Made by a program: the position numbers and the translations under genes. Positions 26,147-35,200 of a stretch of 46,569 bases of DNA are shown here, piece by piece. Under the pieces are notes generated by a model that saw nothing but the letters and a program-made list of their open reading frames with translations, was not told the DNA's origin and did no database searches. The stretch spans positions 1 through 46,569 of the forward strand of contig CAOKAE010000013.1 in assembly GCA_948466335.1 (NCBI GenBank), in the 5' to 3' direction. Numbering within the stretch: the first letter of the stretch is position 1; every line of letters starts with the position of its first letter. Origin of the DNA: an uncultured Coriobacteriia bacterium (GTDB lineage: Bacteria > Actinomycetota > Coriobacteriia > Coriobacteriales > QAMH01).

Positions 26147-26214
26147 GAGCGGAATGGCGCGCCGTGGCCGTGCGGCGTCACCGACCTCCATCGTGCGAAA
26201 GGGGAGATGCGTCG

Positions 26215-28983
26215 ATGTACCAGGGCGAGCTCACCATATATCTTTGCGGTCTCGATGACGAGAGCGTGGAGGCTCTCCGGGGCGTGCCCGCCCTCGCGCC
26301 CTTTACCCATGACCTCGTGTCCACACCGGATTTCGACGCGCACCAGGCAGCCGAGGCCGACCTCACGCTCGTGTCGCTGGGCATGGAGGTGGATACCTGG
26401 GTCCTACAGGATTTCCTGGAGGACAAGGACGACCACTGCGACGTCATCGCGCTCGTCGCTTCCGAGCGCTCGGCCGAGACGGTAGGGCTTCTGCCCGAGC
26501 TGTCCGATGTCTGGCCCGACGGCATGCCGGCAGACGAGCTCGTCTGGCGCTTCGAACGCTGGCAGCGCCTGCGCAAGGCCCGGGCGGACGCGCAGGAGAC
26601 CTCCCAGTTCCTCGAGGTCACCATCAATTCGATTCCCTGTCTCATCTGGTACAAGACCGCCGACGGCATTCACGAGAAGGTCAATGACAGCTTCTGCGAG
26701 ACGGTGGGCAAGGAAAAGGACGACGTGCAGGGACGGGGCCATGCCTACATTTGGGACGTCGAGGCCGACGATCCCGCCTGCATCGAGTCGGAGGCCCAGG
26801 TCATGGCCACGCGCAAGACCTGCGTCTCGGAGGAGGTCGTCCAGAGCGGCAAGGACACGAAGCTGCTCACCACCTACAAGTCGCCCCTCTACAACCTCGA
26901 CGGCACCGTGATGGGAACCGTGGGCGTCGCCATCGACGTGACGCAGGAAAGGGCCTACGAGCGCGACCTCCTGCAGAAGAACCAGACGCTCGAGTCCATA
27001 TTCAGGGCCATGGAATGTGGCGTACTCACCCATAGCCTGGACGGCACGCGTGTGATCGGCGTGAACCAGGCGGCGCTCTCCATCCTGGGATACGAATCCG
27101 AGGAAGACCTGCTCGCCCACGGTTTCGACATGGTGGCCGATTCCGTGGTCGACGAGGACAAGGAGATGCTGCGCGAGAAGTTCGCCACGCTCGAGAACGC
27201 GGGAGACAGCGTGAGCTTCGAGTACGGGGTGCGTCACACGGACGGCACCATCCTCCACGTCATCGGCAGCGCCAAGCTCGTCGAACAGGACGGGGAACTC
27301 TTCTACCAGCGCTTTTTGCTCGACTACTCCGACCAGAAGCGCGAGGAGGAGATTCGCGAACGTCGCCAGCAGTCCTTCATCCGCGCCCTGAGCGAAGATC
27401 ACCTCGTCATGTGCTCGTTCGACCTGGATACCGGCGAGGGCGAGCTCCTGCGCATCTCCGACGAGGCCGACGACGAGCTGCGCGACATATTCGGCGGCGA
27501 GCTCACCTACGAGGACGCCCTCAACAAGTACGTGAGCCAGCGCGTCCTGCCCGAGGACCAGGAGACGCTGCACGAGGCACTCGTGCGCGAAAAGGTTCTC
27601 GCCGAACTCGAGGAGCGCAAGCGGTGCACCGTCATGTTCCGTTCCCTGGTCGATGGCGTGATGGGATACAGGCAGGCCACGCTCGTGCGCGCCGGTTCGT
27701 GGGCCGATGACGCCGGCGACGATCACTTCATGGTCCTGGGCCTGCGCAACGTCGACCGCGAGACGCGCGAGGAGATAGAACGCAAGGAGCAGTTGGAGGA
27801 GGCGCTGCAGCGCGCCAATCGCGCCAACGAGGCGAAGAGCCTCTTCCTCTCCAACATGAGCCATGACATCCGCACGCCCATGAACGCCATCATCGGCTTC
27901 ACGACGCTGGCCACCAATCACCTCGACGATGTCGACCGCGTCGCCGATTACCTGGAGAAGATCCAGACGTCCAGCGCGCATCTGCTCGACCTCATCAACG
28001 ACATCCTCGACATGAGCCGCATCGAGTCGGGCAAGGCGTCGCTCGAGGAGAAGCCCTGCAACCTCGCCGAGATAATGGAGCACTTGAGCTCGATCGTGCA
28101 ACCCGAGGTCGACGCGAAGGGGCTGACCTATGCGGTGGACCTCTCCAACCTACGCGATTCGCTCGTCATGTGCGACGAGCTCAAGGTCAAGCAGGTCCTG
28201 CTCAACATCCTGGGCAACGCCGTGAAGTTCACGCCGTCCGGCGGCACCGTATCGCTTGTCGTAAACCAGGTCCCCTCGGCCATCGAGGGCAGAGACGATT
28301 ACACGATCACGATCGCCGATAGCGGCATCGGCATGGACGAGGCCTTCATCGAGCACATCTTCGACCCCTTCGAGCGCGAGCGCACCTCGACGCTTTCGGG
28401 TACGCAGGGTACCGGTCTGGGCATGGCGATTGCCAGACGTCTCGTCGACATGATGGACGGCAGCATCGAGGTCACGAGCGTGAAGGGGGAGGGTAGCACC
28501 TTTGCCGTGACGTTACCACTCACGAGGTTGGCCAATCCCGCCGAGCACGGGCACGACGACGCGCGTCGCGCCCCGCGCGAGCTCTCTGAGCGGCTGCGGG
28601 GCCTGCGCATCCTGCTCGTGGACGACAACATGCTCAACCGCGAGATCGCGACCACGTTGCTCGAGGACGCCGGATTCGAGGTTGACCAGGCCATAGACGG
28701 CAGGGACGCGATCGACCGGCTCTCGACGGCCGATCCCGGTCATTACCAGCTCGTGCTTATGGACATCCAGATGCCCGTCATGAACGGGTACGAGGCCGCG
28801 GCCATCGTGCGCTCCATGGACGACCCGGTTCTCTCGCGCATCCCCATCCTGGCCGTGACGGCGGACGCTTTCGACGAAGATCGCCAGAAGGCGCTCGACA
28901 GCGGCATGGACGGGCACATCGCCAAGCCCATCGAGATCGATGACCTGCTGTCGGCATTGGAGGGCGTGCTGCTCCCGGAATAG
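26215..28983 (+). CDS. Cytoplasmic hybrid histidine kinase with PAS domains and receiver
   Basis: 922 residues, no membrane helices. The first 115 or so residues look like a degenerate receiver fold (the acceptor position reads LVSLG, without Asp). PAS domains follow at about 125-245 and 255-380, and a further sensor-like segment at about 385-530. HisKA has its His at about 550 (SHDIRTPMN), followed by HATPase (GTGLGMAI) and a C-terminal receiver with Asp at about 848 ([11 protein letters not shown]). AAAGGGGAG precedes ATG 26215. No DNA-binding partner adjoins. It sits between two molybdoenzyme operons, so a role in sensing redox or aromatic ligands is possible but unproven. Confidence 0.87.
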   Translation: MYQGELTIYLCGLDDESVEALRGVPALAPFTHDLVSTPDFDAHQAAEADLTLVSLGMEVDTWVLQDFLEDKDDHCDVIALVASERSAETVGLLPELSDVWPDGMPADELVWRFERWQRLRKARADAQETSQFLEVTINSIPCLIWYKTADGIHEKVNDSFCETVGKEKDDVQGRGHAYIWDVEADDPACIESEAQVMATRKTCVSEEVVQSGKDTKLLTTYKSPLYNLDGTVMGTVGVAIDVTQERAYERDLLQKNQTLESIFRAMECGVLTHSLDGTRVIGVNQAALSILGYESEEDLLAHGFDMVADSVVDEDKEMLREKFATLENAGDSVSFEYGVRHTDGTILHVIGSAKLVEQDGELFYQRFLLDYSDQKREEEIRERRQQSFIRALSEDHLVMCSFDLDTGEGELLRISDEADDELRDIFGGELTYEDALNKYVSQRVLPEDQETLHEALVREKVLAELEERKRCTVMFRSLVDGVMGYRQATLVRAGSWADDAGDDHFMVLGLRNVDRETREEIERKEQLEEALQRANRANEAKSLFLSNMSHDIRTPMNAIIGFTTLATNHLDDVDRVADYLEKIQTSSAHLLDLINDILDMSRIESGKASLEEKPCNLAEIMEHLSSIVQPEVDAKGLTYAVDLSNLRDSLVMCDELKVKQVLLNILGNAVKFTPSGGTVSLVVNQVPSAIEGRDDYTITIADSGIGMDEAFIEHIFDPFERERTSTLSGTQGTGLGMAIARRLVDMMDGSIEVTSVKGEGSTFAVTLPLTRLANPAEHGHDDARRAPRELSERLRGLRILLVDDNMLNREIATTLLEDAGFEVDQAIDGRDAIDRLSTADPGHYQLVLMDIQMPVMNGYEAAAIVRSMDDPVLSRIPILAVTADAFDEDRQKALDSGMDGHIAKPIEIDDLLSALEGVLLPE

Positions 28984-29044
28984 GCATCATGGTCTTGCGG
29001 GTACAAAATGCCCCGCTCTAGCCATATGTCTATCCGTGCTGCGA

Positions 29045-29050
29045 TATAAT
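29045..29050 (+). promoter_or_regulatory. -10 box of the lipoprotein gene
   Basis: Perfect TATAAT, 36 bp before the lipoprotein start; no clear -35 at the right distance. Confidence 0.5.
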
Positions 29051-29086
29051 CGTCAATCATGTTTCGCACAAGGTAGGGAGACCAAC

Positions 29087-29479
29087 ATGGGCAAGAAACT
29101 TGTGGCCGTTCTCGTGACGATCGCCTGCGCGTGCACGCTGTGCCTTGCGCTCGTCGGCTGCGGTGGCGGCGACTCGAAGGCCAACTTCGTCGGCGCGTGG
29201 GAGCTCGAGACCATCGAGGACGCAGAGCTCGGCACGGTTGACGCGACCATCCTCAAGCAGATGAACATGCCCATTGACATGTCGCTCAACGAGGATGGCT
29301 CTGCCGACTTCGTCATGTTCGGCCAGAGCATCGACGCGACCTGGAAGGCCAACAGCGCCACGCAGATGACGCTCACGCTCGCCGGCGAGGGCGATGCCAT
29401 CTTCACGCTGGCCGAAGGCAAGCTCACGAGCGATGACGGCGAGACGACGATGATCTTCACACGTGGAGAGGCATCCTAG
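29087..29479 (+). CDS. Small secreted lipoprotein of unknown function
   Basis: 130 residues. A signal peptide (MGKK, then a hydrophobic core) ends in the lipobox LVGC with Cys25, so the mature protein is lipid-anchored on the outer face of the membrane. The rest (about 105 residues) looks like a small beta-rich domain with FVGAWELETIED at the start and a regular alternation of short strands, as in lipocalin-like or DUF-type surface lipoproteins. AGGGAGA precedes the ATG. It is monocistronic, with its own -10 box and terminator. Confidence 0.82.
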   Translation: MGKKLVAVLVTIACACTLCLALVGCGGGDSKANFVGAWELETIEDAELGTVDATILKQMNMPIDMSLNEDGSADFVMFGQSIDATWKANSATQMTLTLAGEGDAIFTLAEGKLTSDDGETTMIFTRGEAS

Positions 29480-29504
29480 CGCCTGCACGGCAATCTACCG
29501 TGGC

Positions 29505-29540
29505 AAAGGACCCGCCCGCATATCGTGGCGGGTCCTTTTC
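29505..29540 (+). terminator. Terminator after lipoprotein
   Basis: A perfect 12-bp stem AAAGGACCCGCC / GGCGGGTCCTTT with a 10-nt loop, followed by T-rich sequence. Confidence 0.88.
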
Positions 29541-29617
29541 GTTTCGCGTCGATTGAGACAGCCAAACTGCGGCGCATCCGCCTCGTCTTCCGGGTCGGGA
29601 AGGGGCAACGCGGGCGG

Positions 29618-29647
29618 TTGACAGCCATGACGGGCTGTGAATATATA
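29618..29647 (+). promoter_or_regulatory. Promoter with internal inverted repeat, DmsABC-like operon
   Basis: A consensus -35 TTGACA (29618-29623) and TATATA (29642-29647) are separated by 18 bp. ACAGCC (29621-29626) and GGCTGT (29633-29638) form an inverted repeat inside the promoter, a natural place for a repressor. The predicted transcript start (about 29654) favours the downstream ATG at 29685. Confidence 0.75.
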
Positions 29648-29684
29648 GAAGGATACCGACATGTTCGAGAGGGAGGGCGATTGC

Positions 29685-31835
29685 ATGAGCGGATCTGTTC
29701 GGGCAAGAAACGTCGATACGGAGGTCGAGACCATCGCGACGGTGTGCGGCGGTTGTCACAACACCTGTCCGATGTTCGTGGACGTACGTGACGGGCGCGT
29801 CACGTTCGCCCATGGCGTACCCGGTAACAAGCGCACGAACGGGGCGCTGTGCTCCAAGGGTCTGGCCGCAGCCCAGATTGCCCACGACCCGCGTAGGGTC
29901 ATCTATCCCATGCGCCGCGTGGGCGAGCGGGGAAGCGACCAGTTCGAGCGCATATCCTGGGACGAGGCCCTGGGCGAGCTTGCGGCCAAGATCAACGAGG
30001 CCGTGGCACAGTACGGCCCCACCTCCGTCTCGATCTGCCGCGGCCAGGCTTGTGGCTGGGGCTTCACCTACGACATGACGCAGCGCTTCGCCCATTGCGT
30101 CGGCACCGAGGTGGGCATGGGTGCGTCCGAGTGCTTCGTGCCTCGTGCGGTCGCCGAGGCCGTGACCTACGGCGGCATGCCGTCCTTCGTCGACTACCCC
30201 AACGTCGACCTCATGATCTTCTGGGGCAAGCAGCCCGCCTTCTCGTGCGCGCCGGCCATCAAGAAGATTTACGACGCCCAGGAGCGTGGCGCCAAGCTCG
30301 TCGTCATCGACCCGCTGCACTTCCATCTGGGCGCCCATGCCGACACCTTCATCCAGGTCGAGTCCGGTACCGATCTTGCCATGATGCTCGCCATGATTCA
30401 CGTCATCGTGAACGAGGGGCTGTGGGACCACGAGTTCGTCGACGAGTACACCAACGATCCGGGGCTTTCCAAGCTCGCCGCACACGTCAACGGCGACAAC
30501 AAGCTCGGCATCGCCTACACGCCGCAGTGGGCGGCCGGAATTTGCGGGGCCGATGCCGAGGCCATCATCGCGCTCGCCCGCGAGTACGCGACCACGCCGC
30601 GTGCCTCCATCACGTCCGGCCATGGTCTGGAAGGCCGCGTGAACGTCACGCAGACGACCCGTGCGCTCTGCATCCTGCGCACCATCACCGGTCACCTCGA
30701 CCGTGAGGGTTGCGACCTGTTCACGCAGAAGAGCCCGGCGCGCAACCCCAAGTTCACGCTCATCGACAAGGTGCTGCCCGACTACGAGCCGGCCGGCCCC
30801 ACGATGATGTTCCACGTGCCGCCCTACAATCCCGAGGACTCGCGCTTTCCGTTGCTCTTCGGTGGCCAGGGCCTGCTGCCCACGCCCGACGTGCTGCGCA
30901 CCATGGCCGAGGGCAAGATCAAGGTTGCCATCTTCCAGGGCGCCAATCCCGTGGTCACCCAACCGCAGCCCGATGTCACCATGGCGGCCCTCGCCAAGGT
31001 CGACTACATCGCGACCATCGACCCGTACCTGAGCGAGACGGCCAAGTGCGGCGATCTCGTGTTGCCCGCGGCCACGTATCTGGAGCGCACCGAGCCCGAA
31101 TGGTTCAAGTCCGATTCGTGGTTCCCGGAGATCACCCTGCGCCAGAAAGCGGTGCAGGTGGGGGAGGCCAAACCCGACACGCAGATCATGATCGAGCTCG
31201 GTCGCGCCTGCGGCTTTGACGAGGAGTTTCCCACCGAGGACATCACCTGGTACATCGACGAGTGCCTCAAGCCGTCCGGTATTACCTACGCGCAGCTACG
31301 CGAGCATCCGCACGGGCTCGAATACGGCACGGTCGAATACGAGAAGCACGTGGAGAGGGGTTTTCGCGCTCCCGGCGGCAAGGTCAACATCGTCTCCGAG
31401 GTGTTGCTCGACAATGGCTTCGACGGCCTTCCCAACTGGGAGGACAGCTCCGAATCTCCGCGCAGCAAGCCGGAGGTCGCCAAGGAGTATCCCTATGTCG
31501 TGTTCACGGGACGCTCCGGCCCCATGTACGTGCACGAGCAGCGCCGCACCATCCCGTGGCTGCGCGAGATGCAACCCGAGGCACGGGCGATGGTCAACAC
31601 GAAGCGCGCCGCCCAGCTCGGCATCGAGGACGGCGACTGGCTCAAGGTGAGCTCGCCGCGCGGGTCGATCACCATCAAGGCCGAGGTCACGCCCATACTC
31701 AAGGAGGACTGGGTGTACGTGCCCGGTGGTTGGGTCGATGCCAACTACAACTACCTGGGCATCGACGACGACCTCGACCCGATCTCCAGCCAGGCAAACT
31801 ACACGATGTGCCTCGGCACCATCGAGAAGCTGTAA
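29685..31835 (+). CDS. Molybdopterin oxidoreductase catalytic subunit, DmsA/PhsA-like, no Tat signal
   Basis: 716 residues, DMSO-reductase superfamily. [4Fe-4S] ligands are Cys21, Cys24, Cys28 and Cys56, followed by the usual electron-relay Lys58 (CSKG), unlike the other molybdoenzyme here. Cys150 (GASECFVPRA) is a candidate Mo ligand, as in polysulfide/thiosulfate-type enzymes. No twin-arginine signal precedes the cluster, so despite the DmsB- and DmsC-like partners the catalytic site should face the cytoplasm. ATG 29685 has GGGAGG 8 nt upstream; ATG 29661 is in frame but would leave almost no leader given the promoter at 29618. Substrate unknown. Confidence 0.87.
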   Translation: MSGSVRARNVDTEVETIATVCGGCHNTCPMFVDVRDGRVTFAHGVPGNKRTNGALCSKGLAAAQIAHDPRRVIYPMRRVGERGSDQFERISWDEALGELAAKINEAVAQYGPTSVSICRGQACGWGFTYDMTQRFAHCVGTEVGMGASECFVPRAVAEAVTYGGMPSFVDYPNVDLMIFWGKQPAFSCAPAIKKIYDAQERGAKLVVIDPLHFHLGAHADTFIQVESGTDLAMMLAMIHVIVNEGLWDHEFVDEYTNDPGLSKLAAHVNGDNKLGIAYTPQWAAGICGADAEAIIALAREYATTPRASITSGHGLEGRVNVTQTTRALCILRTITGHLDREGCDLFTQKSPARNPKFTLIDKVLPDYEPAGPTMMFHVPPYNPEDSRFPLLFGGQGLLPTPDVLRTMAEGKIKVAIFQGANPVVTQPQPDVTMAALAKVDYIATIDPYLSETAKCGDLVLPAATYLERTEPEWFKSDSWFPEITLRQKAVQVGEAKPDTQIMIELGRACGFDEEFPTEDITWYIDECLKPSGITYAQLREHPHGLEYGTVEYEKHVERGFRAPGGKVNIVSEVLLDNGFDGLPNWEDSSESPRSKPEVAKEYPYVVFTGRSGPMYVHEQRRTIPWLREMQPEARAMVNTKRAAQLGIEDGDWLKVSSPRGSITIKAEVTPILKEDWVYVPGGWVDANYNYLGIDDDLDPISSQANYTMCLGTIEKL

Positions 31836-31845
31836 GGGAGGCGCC

Positions 31846-32361
31846 ATGTTCTACGAACTCCACTTCGACGTCAACCGCTGCGCGCAGTGCTTTGCCTGCG
31901 AGGTCGCCTGCAAATCCGCCCATGACCTGCGTCCGCATGCGCAAGATGCGCCCGGCAGCACCGGTCCGCGCTATCGCGAGGTCATGACCACCTACGAGCG
32001 TGACGCGAGCTGCCCCATCCAGTACGTCTCGATGGCGTGCATGCATTGCGCCGAGGCGGCGTGCATGGCGGTGTGCCCGGCCAAGGCCATATACCGCGAT
32101 CCCGAATTCGGCGCCGTGCTCGTCGATTCGAGCAAATGCCTGGGCTGCCATTACTGCTCGTGGGCCTGCGAATTCGGCGCACCGCAGTTCGGTGCCGACG
32201 GTCTCATGCAGAAGTGCGACATGTGCATCGACCGCCTGCGCGATGGCCTCAAGCCCGCCTGCGTCGAGAACTGCTGTGGCGGTGCCATCACCATCGGTCC
32301 CGTAGGCGAGCCCGAGCGCGAGGTGCGCCAGCAGGCCGCCCAGCGCATGCCCCGCTCGTAA
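31846..32361 (+). CDS. DmsB-like four-cluster iron-sulfur subunit
   Basis: 171 residues with the four cysteine groups of the DmsB/NrfC family: CAQCFACEVAC (from Cys12), CMHCAEAACMAVCP, CLGCHYCSWACEFGAP and CDMCIDRL..CVENCCGGA. It would pass electrons from the membrane subunit to the catalytic subunit. It starts 10 bp after the molybdoenzyme stop, with AAGGGAGG as ribosome site, and is followed by the membrane subunit after 23 bp. Confidence 0.9.
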   Translation: MFYELHFDVNRCAQCFACEVACKSAHDLRPHAQDAPGSTGPRYREVMTTYERDASCPIQYVSMACMHCAEAACMAVCPAKAIYRDPEFGAVLVDSSKCLGCHYCSWACEFGAPQFGADGLMQKCDMCIDRLRDGLKPACVENCCGGAITIGPVGEPEREVRQQAAQRMPRS

Positions 32362-32384
32362 AGGCACGCGATGGAGAACGCTTC

Positions 32385-33362
32385 ATGAACGTTGGGGAAT
32401 ACAAGCTCAAGACGATGATCGTGGAGGAGCTGCCGCTCATCGCGTTCACGACCTGCGCGCCGGCGGCACTCGGCGTCGCCCTCGTGGCGCTCGTGGAGGG
32501 CATCGCCGCCTTCTCGTCCACGGGGCTGTGGTTCGGCGGCTGGCGCTTCGCGGCGCTTGCCGTCGTCTTCACGACGGTCGGCATGGTCGCGTCCGTGATG
32601 CACCTGGCCAGGCCGCTGCGTGCTCCGCGTTCGCTCTCGAACCTGCGAAGCTCGTGGCTTTCACGCGAGATCTTCGTCGTGTCGGCGTTTTGGGCCGTGC
32701 TCGTCGCGTGGTTGCTCCTCGCGCTCTTCGCATCGGGTACGCTCGCGTCCGTGGATGCATGGACGGCGCTGGTCCTGGGCTGGCTCTCGCTCTGTGCCTG
32801 CACCATCGCCTGCATCATGGGCGTGCTGCTCGTCTTCGTGATTGCGCGCGCCTACCGCGTGTCCGGTCAGCCGGGCTGGAATGGCCCCGAGGCGCTCTTC
32901 GAGCTGTTTGCCGTCGCGCTGCGCGTCGGCGTGCCGGCGGCGAGCTGTCTCGTGCTGCTCGCCTCGGAGTACATGGACATCCCGACATCGCCCTGGATTG
33001 CCGCCCTCGTCGCCCTCGTCTGCGTCGCCGTCGCGGCGTTTCTTGACAAGCGCGCGAGCGCTGCCCGGATGAGCAGGCTCAGGCGCGAGATCGATGCCGG
33101 CGCCAATCCCCATGGGCGCGTCCCCGTTGCCCTTGCCTGCGTCGTTTCCTGGCAGGCGGAGCGCGGTTACGGACTTGCCCTGAGCTTTTCGGCGGCCTGC
33201 TTCATCGTGCTCGCCTGTCTCGTGCCGGCGTTTCGGGCCATTGCCGTGGTGCTCGCCATGCTCTGCGCGCTTGTCGCCCAGGCCATGCTGCGCGCGGCGT
33301 TCTACGGTTTTTGCAATCCCGCCCGCGTCGCGACGAGATTTCCCGTGCGTCGTCAGGGGTAA
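32385..33362 (+). CDS. DmsC-like membrane anchor subunit
   Basis: 325 residues with about eight or nine hydrophobic segments. It has the order and topology of DmsC (menaquinol oxidation, membrane anchoring); the segment MHLARPLRAPRSLSNLRSSWLSREI after helix 2 is characteristic of that family. The ribosome site is GGAGAA. It is the last gene of the operon, followed by two ATGAGACA hairpins. No DmsD-type chaperone gene is present, consistent with the lack of a Tat signal in the catalytic subunit. Confidence 0.85.
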   Translation: MNVGEYKLKTMIVEELPLIAFTTCAPAALGVALVALVEGIAAFSSTGLWFGGWRFAALAVVFTTVGMVASVMHLARPLRAPRSLSNLRSSWLSREIFVVSAFWAVLVAWLLLALFASGTLASVDAWTALVLGWLSLCACTIACIMGVLLVFVIARAYRVSGQPGWNGPEALFELFAVALRVGVPAASCLVLLASEYMDIPTSPWIAALVALVCVAVAAFLDKRASAARMSRLRREIDAGANPHGRVPVALACVVSWQAERGYGLALSFSAACFIVLACLVPAFRAIAVVLAMLCALVAQAMLRAAFYGFCNPARVATRFPVRRQG

Positions 33363-33367
33363 CGAAA

Positions 33368-33398
33368 ATGAGACAGCGTCTTGGAGACGCTGTCTCAT
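33368..33398. repeat. ATGAGACA hairpin repeat, copy 1
   Basis: A perfect 14-bp inverted repeat (ATGAGACAGCGTCT / AGACGCTGTCTCAT) with a 3-nt loop, directly after the DmsC-like gene. It shares its ends with the copies at 33431 and 44078. Confidence 0.85.
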
Positions 33399-33430
33399 AA
33401 GGTGGTCAAAGCGAAAGGTATACCGATGGT

Positions 33431-33461
33431 ATGAGACAGGGTGTCAGGCACGCTGTCTCAT
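33431..33461. repeat. ATGAGACA hairpin repeat, copy 2
   Basis: A 13-bp inverted repeat with one mismatch (ATGAGACAGGGTG / CACGCTGTCTCAT), 32 bp after copy 1 and just before the 3' end of glnK on the other strand. It may act as a terminator between convergent operons. Confidence 0.85.
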
Positions 33462-33468
33462 CTTGCCG

Positions 33469-33807
33469 CTAGACTGCGTCGGTACCTTGCTCGCCCGTGC
33501 GGATGCGCACGACTTCCTCGACGGGGCTCACGAAGACCTTGCCGTCACCGACCTCGCCGGTGCGCGCCGTCTCGCAGATGACGTCGACGAGTTCCTGTGC
33601 CCGCTCGTCGTTGACGACGAGCTCGAACTTCACCTTGGGCACCATGTTTAGCAGCACCTCGGTACCGCGGTAGTACTCGCTCCAGCCGTGTTGGTTGCCG
33701 CAGCCCATGACCTGCGAAATCGTCATGCCCGAGATGTCCGCGCCGAAAAGGGCTTCCTTGAGGGGCTCGAGCTTTTCCGTGCGTACGATTGCCGTGATTC
33801 GTTTCAT
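33469..33807 (-). CDS. glnK: PII nitrogen regulatory protein, GlnK type
   Basis: 112 residues. It has the PII start MKRITAIVRTEKLEPLKEAL, a T-loop region and a C-terminal GDGKVFVSPVEEVVRIRTGE. It lies 13 bp after amt on the same strand, the classic amtB-glnK pair, where the protein blocks the ammonium channel when nitrogen is plentiful. The usual modification site Tyr51 is Val here (YYRGTEVLLNMV), so uridylylation or adenylylation at that position is impossible. Control would then rest on 2-oxoglutarate and ATP/ADP binding; a neighbouring Tyr46 remains. AAAGGA lies before the ATG. Confidence 0.92.
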   Translation of the reverse strand: MKRITAIVRTEKLEPLKEALFGADISGMTISQVMGCGNQHGWSEYYRGTEVLLNMVPKVKFELVVNDERAQELVDVICETARTGEVGDGKVFVSPVEEVVRIRTGEQGTDAV

Positions 33808-33820
33808 CGTCTCGTCCTTT

Positions 33821-35095
33821 CTAGTCGAGTCCCAGGTATGCGGGGTACGCGCTCTCGCCGTGCAGTGCGACGTCCAGGCCCGTCGCCTCGTCGTTTTCGT
33901 CCACGCGGGCCTTGCCGCGATAGACGGCCTTGACGATGAAGCCGAGTATGAGGCCGGCGACGATGACGAAGGCGAGCGTCACGAGGATGCCGAGAATCTG
34001 GCTTACCAGCAGGGAGGGATCGCCCGTGTAGAGCAGGCCCCCGAAGTCCGTCCACGAGAGCTCGGGCATGCAGAACAGGCCGGTGAGCACGCCGCCGACG
34101 ATACCGCCAATGGAGTGGCAGCCGAAGGCGTCGAGCGCATCGTCGTAGCCGAGCTTGCGCTTGAGGTACGAGATGGCGAAGTAGCAGCAGGGCGATACGA
34201 TGACGCCCATGACGATGGCCGCCCAGGGTTCGACGAAGCCGGCGGCGGGCGTGATGGCGACAAGGCCCGCCACGAGGCCCGTGCAGGCGCCGACGAGCGT
34301 GGGCTTGCCGACCTTCACGCGCTCGACGACGATCCACGACAGCATGCCGGCTGCCGAGGCCGCGACCGTGTTGAGCAGGGCGAGCGCCGCGATGCCGTCT
34401 GCCGCGAAGGCCGAACCGGCGTTGAATCCGAACCACCCGAACCACAGCAGGCCGGCGCCGAGCATGACGAAGGGCACGTTGTGCGGACGGTAGCTCATGA
34501 GACCGAAGCCCTTGCGCTTGCCGATGATGAGGCAGAGCATGAGGCCGGTCACGCCCGAGCTGATGTGCACGACGTCGCCACCAGCGAAGTCGAGCGCGCC
34601 GATCATGTCGCCGATGAGGCTTCCCTCGCCGCCCCAGACCATGTGCGCGAGCGGGGCGTAGACGAGCGGCACCCAGAGCACGATGAACAAGATGAGCGCG
34701 CCGAACTTCATGCGTCCGGCGACGGCACCGGTGATGATGGCCGTCGTGATCATCGCGAAGGCCAACTGGAAGCCGATGTTGACGATGGAGGGATAGACCG
34801 CGCCCTCCTCGTTGACGCTCGCCTCGGCGAACATGTCGGTGACGGCCGAGAAGCAGCCGATCTGGTCGATGCCGCCGAAGAAGGGCAGCGAACCATCACC
34901 ACCGTAGGCAAAGGACCATCCGAACAGTACCCAGATGACGCCGACGACGCCCATGGCACCCATGACCATCATCATGGTGTTGACCACGTTCTTGCGTCTT
35001 GAGAGGCCTCCATAGAAGAATGCCAGGCCGGGGCTCATGAGGAGCACCAGCATGGTACATATCAGCATGAAGGCAGTTGTTCCCGTATCAAACAT
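33821..35095 (-). CDS. amt: Ammonium transporter, Amt family
   Basis: 424 residues with about 11 membrane helices and no cleaved signal needed. Family marks include the N-terminal SPGLAFFYGGLSRRKN, the region DFAGGDVVHISSGVTGL with the first pore His, and DAFGCHSIGGIVGG with the second. It conducts ammonium or ammonia into the cell. Start 35095 has GGAAGG 5 nt upstream; an in-frame upstream Met (35149) lies inside the regulatory boxes and is unlikely. GlnR-like 11-bp boxes lie 47-73 bp upstream. Confidence 0.93.
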   Translation of the reverse strand: MFDTGTTAFMLICTMLVLLMSPGLAFFYGGLSRRKNVVNTMMMVMGAMGVVGVIWVLFGWSFAYGGDGSLPFFGGIDQIGCFSAVTDMFAEASVNEEGAVYPSIVNIGFQLAFAMITTAIITGAVAGRMKFGALILFIVLWVPLVYAPLAHMVWGGEGSLIGDMIGALDFAGGDVVHISSGVTGLMLCLIIGKRKGFGLMSYRPHNVPFVMLGAGLLWFGWFGFNAGSAFAADGIAALALLNTVAASAAGMLSWIVVERVKVGKPTLVGACTGLVAGLVAITPAAGFVEPWAAIVMGVIVSPCCYFAISYLKRKLGYDDALDAFGCHSIGGIVGGVLTGLFCMPELSWTDFGGLLYTGDPSLLVSQILGILVTLAFVIVAGLILGFIVKAVYRGKARVDENDEATGLDVALHGESAYPAYLGLD

Positions 35096-35141
35096 GTTTT
35101 CCTTCCTTTCCTCTCGACCATTCAATTTTTCGCCGTCCAAT

Positions 35142-35168
35142 GTTTCCATCGAGTTTCTGGGGTGTTAC
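35142..35168 (-). promoter_or_regulatory. GlnR-like direct-repeat boxes upstream of amt-glnK
   Basis: On the minus strand GTAAC (35168-35164), GAAAC (35157-35153) and GAAAC (35146-35142) follow each other with exactly 6 bp between them (11-bp period). This is the actinobacterial GlnR pattern gTnAC-n6-GaAAC. A weaker TTAAA lies one period upstream. The placement before amt-glnK fits nitrogen control; no glnR gene is in the window. Confidence 0.7.
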
Positions 35169-35200
35169 TTTGTGTTTAACGCTGCCGGGGAAGGAAGTTC

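Noticed and set aside
33368-33461. Two similar repeats in tandem, possible mini CRISPR
   Set aside because: Only two copies; each is itself a full hairpin with different inner sequence, and no cas gene is present.
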